Under the pieces are notes generated by a model that worked only from the letters and a program-made list of their open reading frames with translations, was not told where the DNA came from and did no database searches. The translations under genes and the position numbers were made by a program. This document shows positions 25,862 through 35,295 of a DNA stretch of 64,000 bases, one piece after another. Numbering within the stretch: the stretch's first letter is position 1; the number at the start of each line of letters is the position of its first letter. This DNA is from Arenibacter palladensis (lineage in GTDB: Bacteria > Bacteroidota > Bacteroidia > Flavobacteriales > Flavobacteriaceae), in assembly GCF_900129275.1 (NCBI RefSeq), contig NZ_FQUX01000010.1, positions 111,293 to 175,292 of the forward strand, read 5' to 3'.

Positions 25862-28579
25862 ATGAATCGGCTAATTCCCTTCCTATTAATTTCAGTTTTT
25901 ATTTCTTGCAATTCACATCAAAACAGCATTTCTATTTTACAGGTACCTGGTAAAGATCAGTACAGTGTAATTGATGAAAATGGAATATCCATTTTGGCCA
26001 GTGGGAGGTATGTAACTCCAGTTGGGGATAAATTGCGGATTACCCATGATCCTTTTGGGATGGCCGTTTCTCCGGATGGGAGCAAGGCGGTTACGCTGCA
26101 CAATGGGGTTTTTACCGTTATAGATGTTGCCTCCCTGGAGTCGGTCAGAATTCCAAGTTATGATGGTAGCATACCGTCACCTTTGGCCAAAGGTTCTTTT
26201 TTGGGGGTTGAATTTGCCCAGGATTCCAAAACGGTATATTTAAGTGGGGGAGATACGGGAGCGGTGATACAATACGATGTGGAGAACCTTGCAAAAGTAG
26301 ATTCCATTTCCTTAAACGGAATTGTTGATGGGAAGGATTATCAGGATAGTTTTACTTCAGATTTACGGATCAATGAAGCCGAAAACGAATTGTTGGTGTT
26401 GGATCGAGGCAATTTTAGACTGGTACGGATCGATTTGGAAACCAAAAAAATAAAGGGGAGTGTCAATGTAGGGAGACAGCCTTTTGGCTTGGCCATTAGT
26501 CCGGATAAAAAGCAGGCCTTTGTGGCCAATGTCGGAGTGTATTCCTATCCTTTGATAGAAGGAGCCACTCCTGCCAATTACGATTCCTTAATGATTTCCC
26601 ATCACCCTTATGGGGACAACACCAAGGAATCCATAGAGGGTACCGTAGTGGAAGGACGAAAGGTTCCAGGCTTGGGGAGTCCGTTGCATCCGGATGCCAT
26701 GAGTGTGTTTACCATAGACCTCGACAACAATAAAGTGATCAAAAAATTTAAAACTGGACATCAAATAGGACAGACCGTGGAAGATGCTGAAGTGGTTGGG
26801 GGAGCCAGTCCAAATTCCATTGCCGTAGGAAAACAATTCGCCTATATTACCAATGCCACCAACGATAATATCACCATCATTGATCATTTAAGTCAGGAAA
26901 TTGTGGGCCATATACCCATTAAGGTAGATCCGCGAATAGACAAATACCGTGGCCTATTGCCATTCGGAATTACCATGGATAAGGAAGAAAAAACACTGTA
27001 CGTAGCCTTGTTGGGGTTCAATGCGGTGGCCGTAATAGATATTCCTTCCCAAACTACCAAAGGACTTATTCCCAGTGGTTGGGGGCCTACAAGGGTGGAA
27101 TTGTCTAAAGATGAAACGAACATTTATATCATTACCTGTAGAGGCCTTGGGGCCGGACCCAATGGTGGAAAGGACTTTGTAGAACCCCCACAGGGCGATT
27201 ATATTGGCGACATTCAATTGGGGAGCTTTCAAAGGGTAGCTATGCCAACCGATGAAAAACTTGCCGAGTATACCAAGATGTCCATCGAAAATACCTTCAG
27301 GGAAAGCACTGTAAACGATGACGGTACCAATCCCTTACCTCCATTGCCAAAATTGCGTCAGAGCCCTATTAAACACGTGGTGTATATTACCAAGGAGAAC
27401 AGGACCTACGATGAGGTCTTTGGGCAGCTTAAAAATGGGAGGGGAGATAGTACTTTGGCCCGCTATGGGGTTAATAATACCTATACCTTGCCCGATTCGC
27501 TTCAGGCACAATTTCCCCAACTGCGTATTTCTCCCAACCACCATAAGGCTGCAAAACAATTTGCCTATTCGGATAACTACTATTGCGATAGCGATGCTTC
27601 GGTTCATGGCCATCATTGGCTGGTAGGTGTTATTCCTAACGAGTGGGTAGAGGCCAACGCCAGTGTAAGCAAGACCGCCAAAATATTCGCGGACGCTCCG
27701 GGGCGTCGTCATCCTGGAACGATCGGGAGTGTAGACCCCGAGGATTATGCAGAGATTGGCGGACTATGGGAAGCCTTGGATAGGGAAAAAGTTTCTTTCT
27801 ACAATTTTGGACAGGCCAACGAAACGGCACATGTGCGCGAAGAATGGTATGATACCAATACGGGCGCTGCCCATGGGGTGATGGTGCCTATGCAAAAGGC
27901 TTTGTTTACAAGGACCAGCCATGACTTTGCCGGGTATAATATGAATATTCCCGATCAATATAGAATGGATCAGTTTGAAAGGGAGTTTACAGAGAAATGG
28001 ATCGAAGGGGATGAAGAAATGCCACAATTGGTGACCATGATGTTGCCCAACGATCACGGGGCAAGAATACGTCCAGAGGACGGTTATCCTTTCCCACAAT
28101 CCTTTATGGTAGATAATGACCTGGCGGTAGGTAGGGTATTGCATTTTTTATCCAGGACCAAATATTGGAAGAATATGTTGGTAATCATCACCGAGGACGA
28201 TCCCCAGGGCGGTGTAGATCATGTGGACGCCCATAGGTCCATTCTTATGATGGCAGGCCCTTATGTAAAAAAGGGATATGTTTCCCACACCCATGCCAAT
28301 TTTGGAGCCCTGCTAAAGACCATGTACAACATATTGAATGTACCCTATGTGAATCAATTTGATGTTACGGCTTCCTTGTTACAGGATTTCTTTACTGAGG
28401 AACCCGACTATACACCTTACACTTTGGAACGCCATGATGAACGCATCTATAATGCGGAACTTTCCATGAAGAAGTACAACAAAACCATAGATTGGCGCAA
28501 AATAGAACAAGGCCCCCCTATGGATGACGAGGACGATGCCAGGGTAAACCATTATGAGAACAAGGCGGAGGAGGAGTGA
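25862..28579 (+). CDS. YncE-type beta-propeller / phosphoesterase fusion lipoprotein
   Basis: A 905-residue secreted lipoprotein; the signal MNRLIPFLLISVFISC has the lipobox Cys at residue 16. Residues about 30-440 form a YVTN/YncE-like propeller with repeats such as MAVSPDGSKAV, LAISPDKKQAFVANVG and SIAVGKQFAYITNATNDNI. Residues about 500-870 form an alkaline phosphatase-superfamily phosphoesterase domain like bacterial phospholipase C/AcpA. Its metal-site segments are KENRTYDEVFGQ, SDNYYCDSDASVHGHHW, MLPNDHGARI and ITEDDPQGGVDHVDAHRS. The architecture is known as a bifunctional family. It probably hydrolyses a phosphate ester at the outer membrane; the substrate is unknown. Confidence 0.9.
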   Translation: MNRLIPFLLISVFISCNSHQNSISILQVPGKDQYSVIDENGISILASGRYVTPVGDKLRITHDPFGMAVSPDGSKAVTLHNGVFTVIDVASLESVRIPSYDGSIPSPLAKGSFLGVEFAQDSKTVYLSGGDTGAVIQYDVENLAKVDSISLNGIVDGKDYQDSFTSDLRINEAENELLVLDRGNFRLVRIDLETKKIKGSVNVGRQPFGLAISPDKKQAFVANVGVYSYPLIEGATPANYDSLMISHHPYGDNTKESIEGTVVEGRKVPGLGSPLHPDAMSVFTIDLDNNKVIKKFKTGHQIGQTVEDAEVVGGASPNSIAVGKQFAYITNATNDNITIIDHLSQEIVGHIPIKVDPRIDKYRGLLPFGITMDKEEKTLYVALLGFNAVAVIDIPSQTTKGLIPSGWGPTRVELSKDETNIYIITCRGLGAGPNGGKDFVEPPQGDYIGDIQLGSFQRVAMPTDEKLAEYTKMSIENTFRESTVNDDGTNPLPPLPKLRQSPIKHVVYITKENRTYDEVFGQLKNGRGDSTLARYGVNNTYTLPDSLQAQFPQLRISPNHHKAAKQFAYSDNYYCDSDASVHGHHWLVGVIPNEWVEANASVSKTAKIFADAPGRRHPGTIGSVDPEDYAEIGGLWEALDREKVSFYNFGQANETAHVREEWYDTNTGAAHGVMVPMQKALFTRTSHDFAGYNMNIPDQYRMDQFEREFTEKWIEGDEEMPQLVTMMLPNDHGARIRPEDGYPFPQSFMVDNDLAVGRVLHFLSRTKYWKNMLVIITEDDPQGGVDHVDAHRSILMMAGPYVKKGYVSHTHANFGALLKTMYNILNVPYVNQFDVTASLLQDFFTEEPDYTPYTLERHDERIYNAELSMKKYNKTIDWRKIEQGPPMDDEDDARVNHYENKAEEE

Positions 28580-30194
28580 AAACAATTGACAATGAATAAT
28601 TGACAATGAACAATTAGCAATAAACAATAGTTAGTGAACAGATTTTAGTAATCAGTGGTCAGTGAACGGTTTTAGTTTAAGGTTGAATATTCTACACATA
28701 AAATGCTCATTCCCCTAGTCAGGGGAAGGTGGCTTCGACAGAGGAGAAGACGGAAGGGGTGTGCAGGTTGGCAATCTGTTTATGCCCTTGAGATTACTTC
28801 GTCGCTATCGGTCCTTGCAATGACGAATTCCTCCTAAAGTCCTCCCAAGGAGGGGGGATATTTTCTACCTAAAAATCTTATTAGTACACAACCAGTTCCC
28901 TCCCCTTAGGGGAGGGTTAGGGAGGGGTCCTGGACAAAGGCCAGGGGTTTGTTTCTGTATTCACTCCCTATGTTTTGTAGTTCCCCATGGCTCAGGTTTT
29001 CAATCCCTTCCGTCTTCTCCTCCTACCGTCGGAGAATCCACCTTTTCCTCCCGCGGAAAACGCGGGACAGGCTTAACCAAGGGAAGAAGCTTTTTTTGTT
29101 CATATTGATAGCACAAAAAGTCGGTATTTTTAGTCAGAAGTAATTTTCAGTTCAAATTTCAAAAAAAGAGGAGTTCCTTCCCCTAGTCAGGGGAAGGTGG
29201 CTTCGACGCAGGAGAAGACGGAAGGGGTGTGCATGTTGGCTAATCACAGGCCATGGGACGGAACTTTTACTTTTCCCATAAATCAGGAATATATCTGGAA
29301 ATTAGTATTCAAAATGTTACCTAGCAAATTCCCCTCTTGGGAGGGGCTAGCCTGCCTACCGCAGGCAGGGGGTGGGTTTTCCGCAGGAGCTAGCCTGCCT
29401 ACCGGCAAGGCAGGCCTGCCTACCCCGGGCAGCTGGTATGTTTAGTTCCAAAGGCTTGGGCTTTCAATCCCTTCCGTCTTCTCCTCCTACCGTCGGAGAA
29501 TCCACCTTCCCTTATCCAAGGGAAGGAGCTTTTTTTGTTCATATTGATAGCACAAAAAGTCGGTATTTTTAGTCAGAAGTAATTTTCAGTTCAAATTTCA
29601 AAAAAAGAGGAGTTCCTTCCCCTAGTCAGGGGAAGGTGGCTTCGACGCAGGAGAAGACGGAAGGGGTGTGCATGTTGGCTAATCACAGGCCAAGGGAAGG
29701 AACTTTTACTTTTCCCATAAATCAGGAATATATCTGGAAATTAGTATTCAAAATGTTACCTAGCATATTCCCCTCTTGGGAGGGGCTAGCCTGCCTACCG
29801 CAGGCAGGGGGTGGGTTTTCTGCGGGGGCTAGGGATCTTAAGGGTTATAACTTACGCCTATTCCGTCATTGGTAGAACTAACATTTTTACAAAATGCACA
29901 AATTGGGATGGCGTTGAAATAATTAGGTTATCGGGGTAGAACTCCTTTTGAACAAAATAGCTAACGGCTCCCCTCTTGGAACGAAGAGGGGAATGAATTA
30001 CACCGCCCAAAGGCGGGGAAAGAAAGGGGAGTTTGAAGCCCTAACTTTCACTTATTCTCCGACTTCTGTCTATATTTCCCCAAGGATTGGGATTTCAGAA
30101 CCCTCCGTCTTCGCTTATGGCGAAGCCACCTCACTTCGTCTGAAGGGAGGAGCTTTTCTTATTCCGTTCTTGATTTAAAACTTAAAAAGCGGCA
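28580..30194. other. 1.6-kb gene-free region with a duplicated repeat block
   Basis: No supported gene; all reading frames here are short and run over repeats. It contains a palindromic repeat of the 'agatt...gcaatgacg' family (28790-28825), many 'cttccgtcttctcc' elements in both orientations, 'cccctcttgggaggggctagcctgcc' elements, and a large direct duplication (28997-29395 and 29460-29834). An element at 30100-30153 is nearly identical to 23721-23773. No terminator with a clean T-run was seen after the phosphoesterase gene. Confidence 0.75.
28997..29834 (+). repeat. Direct duplication of about 375-400 bp
   Basis: The block 28997-29395 recurs at 29460-29834. The offset is 439 bp for most of the block (29101 aligns with 29540) with one indel of about 20 bp near its start. 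Identity is very high by eye, with scattered single changes such as 'catgggacgg' against 'caagggaagg'. Each copy is itself composed of smaller palindromic words ('cttccgtcttctcctcctacc', 'ttcccctagtcaggggaagg', 'cccctcttgggagggg'). No transposase or terminal repeat is present, so a tandem duplication is more likely than an insertion sequence. Confidence 0.85.
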
Positions 30195-32252
30195 TTACAA
30201 CCTAGCAGAAAGAGATAGCACCCCAGATCTTCCATAGCCATTCACTCCAGAACCATGGTATCTATAATCCTCATTGAAGACATTCTGAAGTCCAACGGCG
30301 ATGGTGATGTAATTAAAGGAATAACTGCCATGAATATTAAGAACGTTCCAACCGGGTGTACCACCATCAGGGATTCTATTGTCATCTATATCGCCAGGCG
30401 CCAAACGATCCTGTTTACCGGCCAAGAGCCAATCTGCATTGAGGTTCCAATTTTTTATGGCGTAAGAGGTGGCCAATCGGCCGAATAAGGGCGGGATTCG
30501 ACGTGCCGGTTCATCACTGGTTTTATTTTGGCCATAGGTATAGGTCATATTCCCTGATACATTCCAATTCGGATTCAGGCTTAGGTCCAATCCCATTTCG
30601 GCTCCTTGAATAAAGCCTCGTTCCACATTTTTCTTTTGATAAACGGGATAACCTTCAATGCTGTCACCAGCTATTCTGTTGCGCACAATTAAATCGTACA
30701 ATTCATTGCGATATAAAAATACTTCGGCCTTCACTACGCGATTGCGAAATTTGTAACCCACTTGATATTGCAGGGAATGTTCCGGTTTTAAATCGAAATT
30801 GGGTGTTTCGTACCTAAAATCTACTATGCCCAAGGATCCTAGATCATTAATATTGGGAGCCCTAAAACCTGTATTGATGGAAGCAAAGACATTGGAAGTT
30901 CCATTCAGTTTTCGCATCACGGCCAAATTTCCGACCAATGCCGAGGGAGTAAGTTTGGTGGCGCCCAAAACAGAATCGGACACCTTGTTAATGAAGGTGT
31001 TGTACCGTAAACCTGCCGTAATTTCCCATTGCTCCATACTCAGGGTGTGCATGCTGAAAGCGGCAATACTAGTCATGGTGGCCCCATCGGGATATAATCC
31101 GCGCTGGGCCGTTTCGGAATTGGTGGTCAGATCCCTGTCGGCGCGACTACTTTTTACCTTGTCGTTATAGATTTCAAATCCACTATTGGCCGACCATATT
31201 TTTCCATGACTGGAAAAGGTTTCGGCCGAAAAACCATAGGTCCTCACCTTGTCATTTTCGGTACGTAGGGTTGTTGAACCATTTTTTTGCAATATCCGCC
31301 CTTCTTCATGGTGCTGGTAGGAAGCGGTGACCACCGCAGTCTTAAAGATATTGTTCCCCAGATCTTGGTGGAGCCTCACATAGGCCAGTTCCCTTTTTTG
31401 GGGATCCATCTTATTTATGGCATAATCCTCCAAGGCTACCTTGTGGTATACGGGAACATCTTTTTGATGCACATTTTGGTACACTGTAGTAAGGTTGGAC
31501 CGGTCCGATAGCAGTATTTTTCCCTTGAGGTCGAAATCCAATTCCCGGTAGCCAGTTGGGATTTGTTGTCCTGTGGTATCACCTCCCACAAGGTCTCCAA
31601 AATTACGCCATGTGGCATTGGCCCTGAAAGCCATTCGTTTATCGCCATATTTTAAGGCCGCATTGGCTGTCTGTTCCATATCCTGTGTTACAAATCGAGT
31701 ATAAAGATCCGTACCCCAAATTGGCTTATCGGCGGTTTCCACCTCTTTGCTCAAGGCCTGGGTGGTTCCCCCAACAGCGTCGGAACCATATTGTACAGAC
31801 CCACCTCCCCGTAAAACCTCCATTTTGCCCAGGCTGAACACATCAATAGTATTAAAGTACTGGTTGGGCCCCGATCTTACCGTGGCATTATTAAGGCGGA
31901 TACCGTCATATAGCAATAGGGTCTGGTTCCCTGTTAATCCCCGTATAAAGGGAGAACCCCCGCCATGGTTGGTTTTTTGTACAAAAACCCCGGGAGCCAA
32001 TAACAATGCCTCAGGAGCCGTACGCAATTGATATTTTTCGATGGAATGATTGTGGACGACCTCAATGGGTTCCGGGGTCTTCTGTTGTAAGGATCCATAT
32101 CTGTTTGCTGTAACCACTACCTCTTCCAAGGTGTTTAGGTGCAAGGAGTCTATTGGGGATCGGGAATTTTCCTGGGCAAATAGGAATCCCGTGAAACTAT
32201 AGAAAATGAAGGTAAAAAGTAATTTGGAAGGTCTATTTTTTATTAAGGTCAT
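30195..32252 (-). CDS. TonB-dependent outer membrane receptor
   Basis: A 685-residue outer membrane receptor. The signal peptide ends near FLFAQ (residue 26). A TonB-box-like EEVVVTAN segment is near residue 43, the plug domain covers about 55-165 (includes GSPFIRGLTGNQTLLLYDGIRLNNA), and a 22-strand barrel follows, ending in an aromatic-poor but typical C-terminus. The plug is most like heme/cobalamin/siderophore receptors rather than SusC, and no SusD gene is adjacent. The ligand cannot be read. It is divergent from the sugar operon across a 454-bp gap. Confidence 0.92.
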   Translation of the reverse strand: MTLIKNRPSKLLFTFIFYSFTGFLFAQENSRSPIDSLHLNTLEEVVVTANRYGSLQQKTPEPIEVVHNHSIEKYQLRTAPEALLLAPGVFVQKTNHGGGSPFIRGLTGNQTLLLYDGIRLNNATVRSGPNQYFNTIDVFSLGKMEVLRGGGSVQYGSDAVGGTTQALSKEVETADKPIWGTDLYTRFVTQDMEQTANAALKYGDKRMAFRANATWRNFGDLVGGDTTGQQIPTGYRELDFDLKGKILLSDRSNLTTVYQNVHQKDVPVYHKVALEDYAINKMDPQKRELAYVRLHQDLGNNIFKTAVVTASYQHHEEGRILQKNGSTTLRTENDKVRTYGFSAETFSSHGKIWSANSGFEIYNDKVKSSRADRDLTTNSETAQRGLYPDGATMTSIAAFSMHTLSMEQWEITAGLRYNTFINKVSDSVLGATKLTPSALVGNLAVMRKLNGTSNVFASINTGFRAPNINDLGSLGIVDFRYETPNFDLKPEHSLQYQVGYKFRNRVVKAEVFLYRNELYDLIVRNRIAGDSIEGYPVYQKKNVERGFIQGAEMGLDLSLNPNWNVSGNMTYTYGQNKTSDEPARRIPPLFGRLATSYAIKNWNLNADWLLAGKQDRLAPGDIDDNRIPDGGTPGWNVLNIHGSYSFNYITIAVGLQNVFNEDYRYHGSGVNGYGRSGVLSLSARL

Positions 32253-32706
32253 TTTATGGCTAATCGGTAAATCATGGTTATTGGAATGCGAATCTTAAAA
32301 TTTGTTGGGTGGATGGGGATAATTCCATTCAAATTTCACCAGAATATTATAAGGGTCCAAAATTGGTTTATTTGGTTCTGTTGAATATTAAATTGGTATT
32401 AATTAATATTTATCTTTTGCAATAATAATAGTTCTTCCATGAATATAAAAGACAATAATAGGAATGGTAATCATAGGTTGTGTTTATTAATGATAATGGC
32501 AACAGAAGCCTTGAAAAATGATAAAAGGGTAATATTGGATTTATAATTGATAAATTTTATGTATTGCGATTCTTTATCTTTGGATTGACGCTATAGCCCA
32601 AAAAATCAATGTTTTTTGCGAACCTTTTTCTGATGTAATTGATCAATTTTAGCTTGCGTTAAATCAAAGAATACAACCTTATAATTTAAAATTTTATTTA
32701 CCATTT
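32253..32706. other. Divergent intergenic region with promoters
   Basis: AT-rich 454-bp gap between the TonB receptor (minus) and the four-gene sugar operon (plus). It lacks the dispersed repeat words common elsewhere in this part of the window. A good -7 element for the plus-strand operon is at 32575-32582. The leader between it and the first ATG is about 118 nt, long enough for an operator or leader regulation, but I recognise no riboswitch. Confidence 0.6.
32575..32582 (+). promoter_or_regulatory. Candidate -7 element TATCTTTG of the HUMPS-MDR-SDR-isomerase operon
   Basis: Perfect match to the Bacteroidota -7 consensus TAnnTTTG in the divergent gap, with transcription expected to begin near 32589. 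A -33 TTG at standard spacing is not clear, so the call rests on the -7 box and position. Confidence 0.5.
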
Positions 32707-33405
32707 ATGAAACCAATTGTACAAATTTCACTTGACCTAACCAATATTGACGAAGCTTTAGAAACGGCCGCCATGGCATTGCGTGCAGGGGTAGATTGGC
32801 TTGAAGCAGGTACCCCCCTTATTTTGGCGGAAGGCTTGCACGGGGTTCGGAAATTAAGGGAAGCGTTTCCCACGATACCTATAGTTGCAGACCTTAAGAC
32901 AATGGACGGGGGATATTTGGAGGCCGAGATGATGGCGAAGGCAGGAGCGACCCATGTCGTGGTAATGGCCAGGGCACATGCAGAAACGATAAAAGTGGTG
33001 GTACAGGCCGGAAAAGATTACGGGGTAAAGGTTATGGGCGATAATTTAGGATGCCCGGATATGGTGGCAGGGGCCCAATGGTTGGAGGACCTTGGCTGCG
33101 ATTATATAATACACCATATAGGTTATGACGAACGTCGTGGAATTGCTGCCCAGGGCTTAAAAATGCCAAGTCCGATGGATCAACTTCGAGAGGTGGTCAA
33201 TGCTGTAAAGGTACCCGTACAGGCCGTGGGCGGCCTTACCTTGGAACAGGCCATACGCTGCCCGGAATATGGAGCGCCAATGGTAGTATTGGGTGCACCC
33301 TTGACCATTGATGCAGATTCCTTTAAGACTGCCGATGGCGACCTGGAAAGTTCGTTGCGACTTATCTGTGAAAAGATCCATGCCTACGGGGAAGTAACAC
33401 GCTAA
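32707..33405 (+). CDS. HUMPS-family (OMPDC superfamily) decarboxylase/aldolase
   Basis: A 232-residue TIM-barrel enzyme of the group holding 3-hexulose-6-phosphate synthase and 3-keto-L-gulonate-6-phosphate decarboxylase. The superfamily motif DxKxxD is present as D62-L-K64-T-M-D67, Glu33 stands in the usual WLEAGTP strand, and IIHHIGYDERR (134-144) matches the phosphate/catalytic loop region. QAVGGLT near 193 is the phosphate-binding strand. There is no phosphohexuloisomerase partner, so a RuMP role is unlikely. As first gene of a four-gene operon with MDR, SDR and isomerase proteins it probably acts late in sugar or sugar-acid breakdown. The exact reaction is open. Confidence 0.85.
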   Translation: MKPIVQISLDLTNIDEALETAAMALRAGVDWLEAGTPLILAEGLHGVRKLREAFPTIPIVADLKTMDGGYLEAEMMAKAGATHVVVMARAHAETIKVVVQAGKDYGVKVMGDNLGCPDMVAGAQWLEDLGCDYIIHHIGYDERRGIAAQGLKMPSPMDQLREVVNAVKVPVQAVGGLTLEQAIRCPEYGAPMVVLGAPLTIDADSFKTADGDLESSLRLICEKIHAYGEVTR

Positions 33406-33437
33406 TTAATAAATACAAAATAAAAATAATCAAATAA

Positions 33438-34463
33438 ATGAGTTCAATAGGAGTGGTAAATTTCTCTTCCGAGCCAGGAAGTGTGGAAATTAGGGAAATA
33501 GAAAAGCCGATCATTGGCGAAGATGATGTGTTGTTGGAAGTGGCCAACGTTGGGGTGTGCGGAAGTGATCTTCATCAATGGACTTCAGACCACAGTTGGC
33601 CCGTGAATTATCCCGTGGTCCTTGGGCACGAGTTTGGTGGCCATATTGCGGCATTGGGGAAAAGGGTAATCGGCTGGAAGGAAGGCGATAGGGTAGTTAG
33701 CGAGACCGCTGCAATAATAGATCTGAACAGCCCACTTACAAGACAGGGCCTATACAACCTTGATCCTACTAGAAAAGGATTTGGGTATGGGGTAAATGGT
33801 GCCATGACCCGCTTTGTTAAGGTGCCTGCCAGATGTCTGCACGCGGTACCGGAAAACTTGCCTTTTGAACAGGCCTGTTTAACCGAACCCTGTTCCGTAG
33901 CCTATAATGCGGTGGTAATGAATTCAAAGATTAAGCCAGGGGATAGGGTCATTGTACTTGGACCTGGTACCATTGGTATCCTTTGTGCCGCCGTGGCCCG
34001 TTTATGTGGCGCAGAGGTGGCCATAGTTGGATTGGAGGCCGATAGGGAAAGATTGAACATTGCCAAGCAATACGGCTGTGAAGGAATAGTGGGCGATGCC
34101 AGTGCATGGGCCAATAAGCGGGACGGATTGGGGGTAGATTGTGTGATTGATGCCGCAGGGGCCAGTGCCACCTTGAAGATAGCCTTGCAATTGGTACGTC
34201 CCAACGGACATATTACCAAGGTTGGCTGGGGCCCTCAACCCTTAAACTTTTCCTTGGATCCTTTGGTACAAAAAAATGTTACCCTACAGGGTAGCTTTAG
34301 CCATAACTGGCCCATTTGGGAAAAAGTGCTATCGCTTTTGGCTTCCGGTACTTTGGACGTAAAGCCTATAATTGGTGGGGTCTGGGAATTGAAGGATTGG
34401 CACGAGGCTTTCGATCAAATGCATTCCGGTAAGGTGGTGAAAAGTGTATTAAAACCAAGTTAG
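33438..34463 (+). CDS. MDR sugar/polyol dehydrogenase lacking the structural zinc site
   Basis: A 341-residue medium-chain dehydrogenase. The catalytic zinc site looks intact: C41 in VCGSDLHQW, H64-E65 in LGHEFGG, and E148 in CLTEPCSVA. The cofactor motif is LGPGTIGI near 175. The lobe at about residues 93-113, where relatives carry four zinc-binding cysteines, reads IDLNSPL...YNLDPTRKG with no cysteine at all, so the structural zinc is lost. It lies 32 bp after the HUMPS gene and 5 bp before the SDR gene. It would oxidise a hydroxyl of a sugar, polyol or sugar acid. Confidence 0.9.
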   Translation: MSSIGVVNFSSEPGSVEIREIEKPIIGEDDVLLEVANVGVCGSDLHQWTSDHSWPVNYPVVLGHEFGGHIAALGKRVIGWKEGDRVVSETAAIIDLNSPLTRQGLYNLDPTRKGFGYGVNGAMTRFVKVPARCLHAVPENLPFEQACLTEPCSVAYNAVVMNSKIKPGDRVIVLGPGTIGILCAAVARLCGAEVAIVGLEADRERLNIAKQYGCEGIVGDASAWANKRDGLGVDCVIDAAGASATLKIALQLVRPNGHITKVGWGPQPLNFSLDPLVQKNVTLQGSFSHNWPIWEKVLSLLASGTLDVKPIIGGVWELKDWHEAFDQMHSGKVVKSVLKPS

Positions 34464-34468
34464 GATCT

Positions 34469-35269
34469 ATGCGGTTAAAAGATAAAGTAGTATTAATAAC
34501 AGGTGGCTATACGGGTATTGGTAAGGCCATAGCCAAACGTTGCGTACAGGAAGGGGCGAAGGTAGTCGTCAACGGACTGGAAGAGGAAATAGGCTTGGCA
34601 CTGGTGAAGGAATTGGGTGCTGATACAGCAGCTCACATTACCACAGATATTACGGAGGAAGTTGCACCGCAGTTATTGGTAGAAAAAGCCATATCCAAAT
34701 TTGGAAAATTGAACGCTGTTGTGAACAATGCCGCCTATATTGCTTCCTCCAATATAACAAGCACCGAAGTACCCTTTATTAAGCGCATGTTGGCCGTGAA
34801 TTCCATTGCTCCACTGATGATCATTCAGGCGGCCTTACCACATTTATCCGCGGTTCGCGGTTGTGTACTCAATATTGGCTCCATCAACGCCTGGGGCGGG
34901 GAACCCGATCTCTTGGCCTATAGCATGTCCAAGGGGGCCTTGATGACCATGACGAGGAATCTGGGCGACAGTTTGTTTAGGGAGAATGGGGTACGCGTAA
35001 ACCAGATCAATCCAGGTTGGGTACTCACGGAAAAAGAAATATTGAATAAGAAGGAGCAGGGAATGAAAGCGGATTGGTACAAGGATATACCGGACATTTT
35101 TGCCCCAGCGCAACGAATTTTTACCCCGGAGGAAATTGCAGCGGCCTGCCTCTATTGGCTCTCCGATGAATGCGGTCCTGTAAGTTCCCAAGTAATGGAC
35201 TTGGAACAGTTTCCTATGATAGGGCGTAACCTCCCCAAAAACTGGGAAGGTTCCCACAAAAAGAAATAA
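34469..35269 (+). CDS. Short-chain dehydrogenase/reductase
   Basis: A 266-residue classical SDR acting on a sugar or polyol with NAD(P). Visible features are TGGYTGIG at residues 11-18 (cofactor), NNAAY at 86-90, N111, and the catalytic S138, Y151 and K155 (the last two in YSMSK). The C-terminal ASP-type loop is slightly longer than usual, with an insertion around IPDIFAPAQR. It follows the MDR gene by only 5 bp, so they are cotranscribed and perhaps act in succession, one oxidising and one reducing. Confidence 0.92.
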   Translation: MRLKDKVVLITGGYTGIGKAIAKRCVQEGAKVVVNGLEEEIGLALVKELGADTAAHITTDITEEVAPQLLVEKAISKFGKLNAVVNNAAYIASSNITSTEVPFIKRMLAVNSIAPLMIIQAALPHLSAVRGCVLNIGSINAWGGEPDLLAYSMSKGALMTMTRNLGDSLFRENGVRVNQINPGWVLTEKEILNKKEQGMKADWYKDIPDIFAPAQRIFTPEEIAAACLYWLSDECGPVSSQVMDLEQFPMIGRNLPKNWEGSHKKK

Positions 35270-35295
35270 TTTAATAACAATAAAAGAATAAAGAT

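Noticed and set aside
28997..29834. Insertion sequence or MITE pair
   Set aside because: No terminal inverted repeats, no target duplication and no transposase; a simple direct duplication of repeat words explains it.
29197..29875. Two almost identical small open frames (82 and 79 codons)
   Set aside because: They are translations of the duplicated intergenic block and share its palindromes, so they are not genes.
30195..32252. SusC of a polysaccharide utilisation locus
   Set aside because: The plug resembles heme/cobalamin-type receptors, the protein is shorter than SusC proteins, and no SusD gene or glycoside hydrolase is adjacent.
32583..32706. Riboswitch in the 118-nt leader of the sugar operon
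   Set aside because: No recognisable riboswitch motif or convincing hairpin series was seen in the AT-rich leader.
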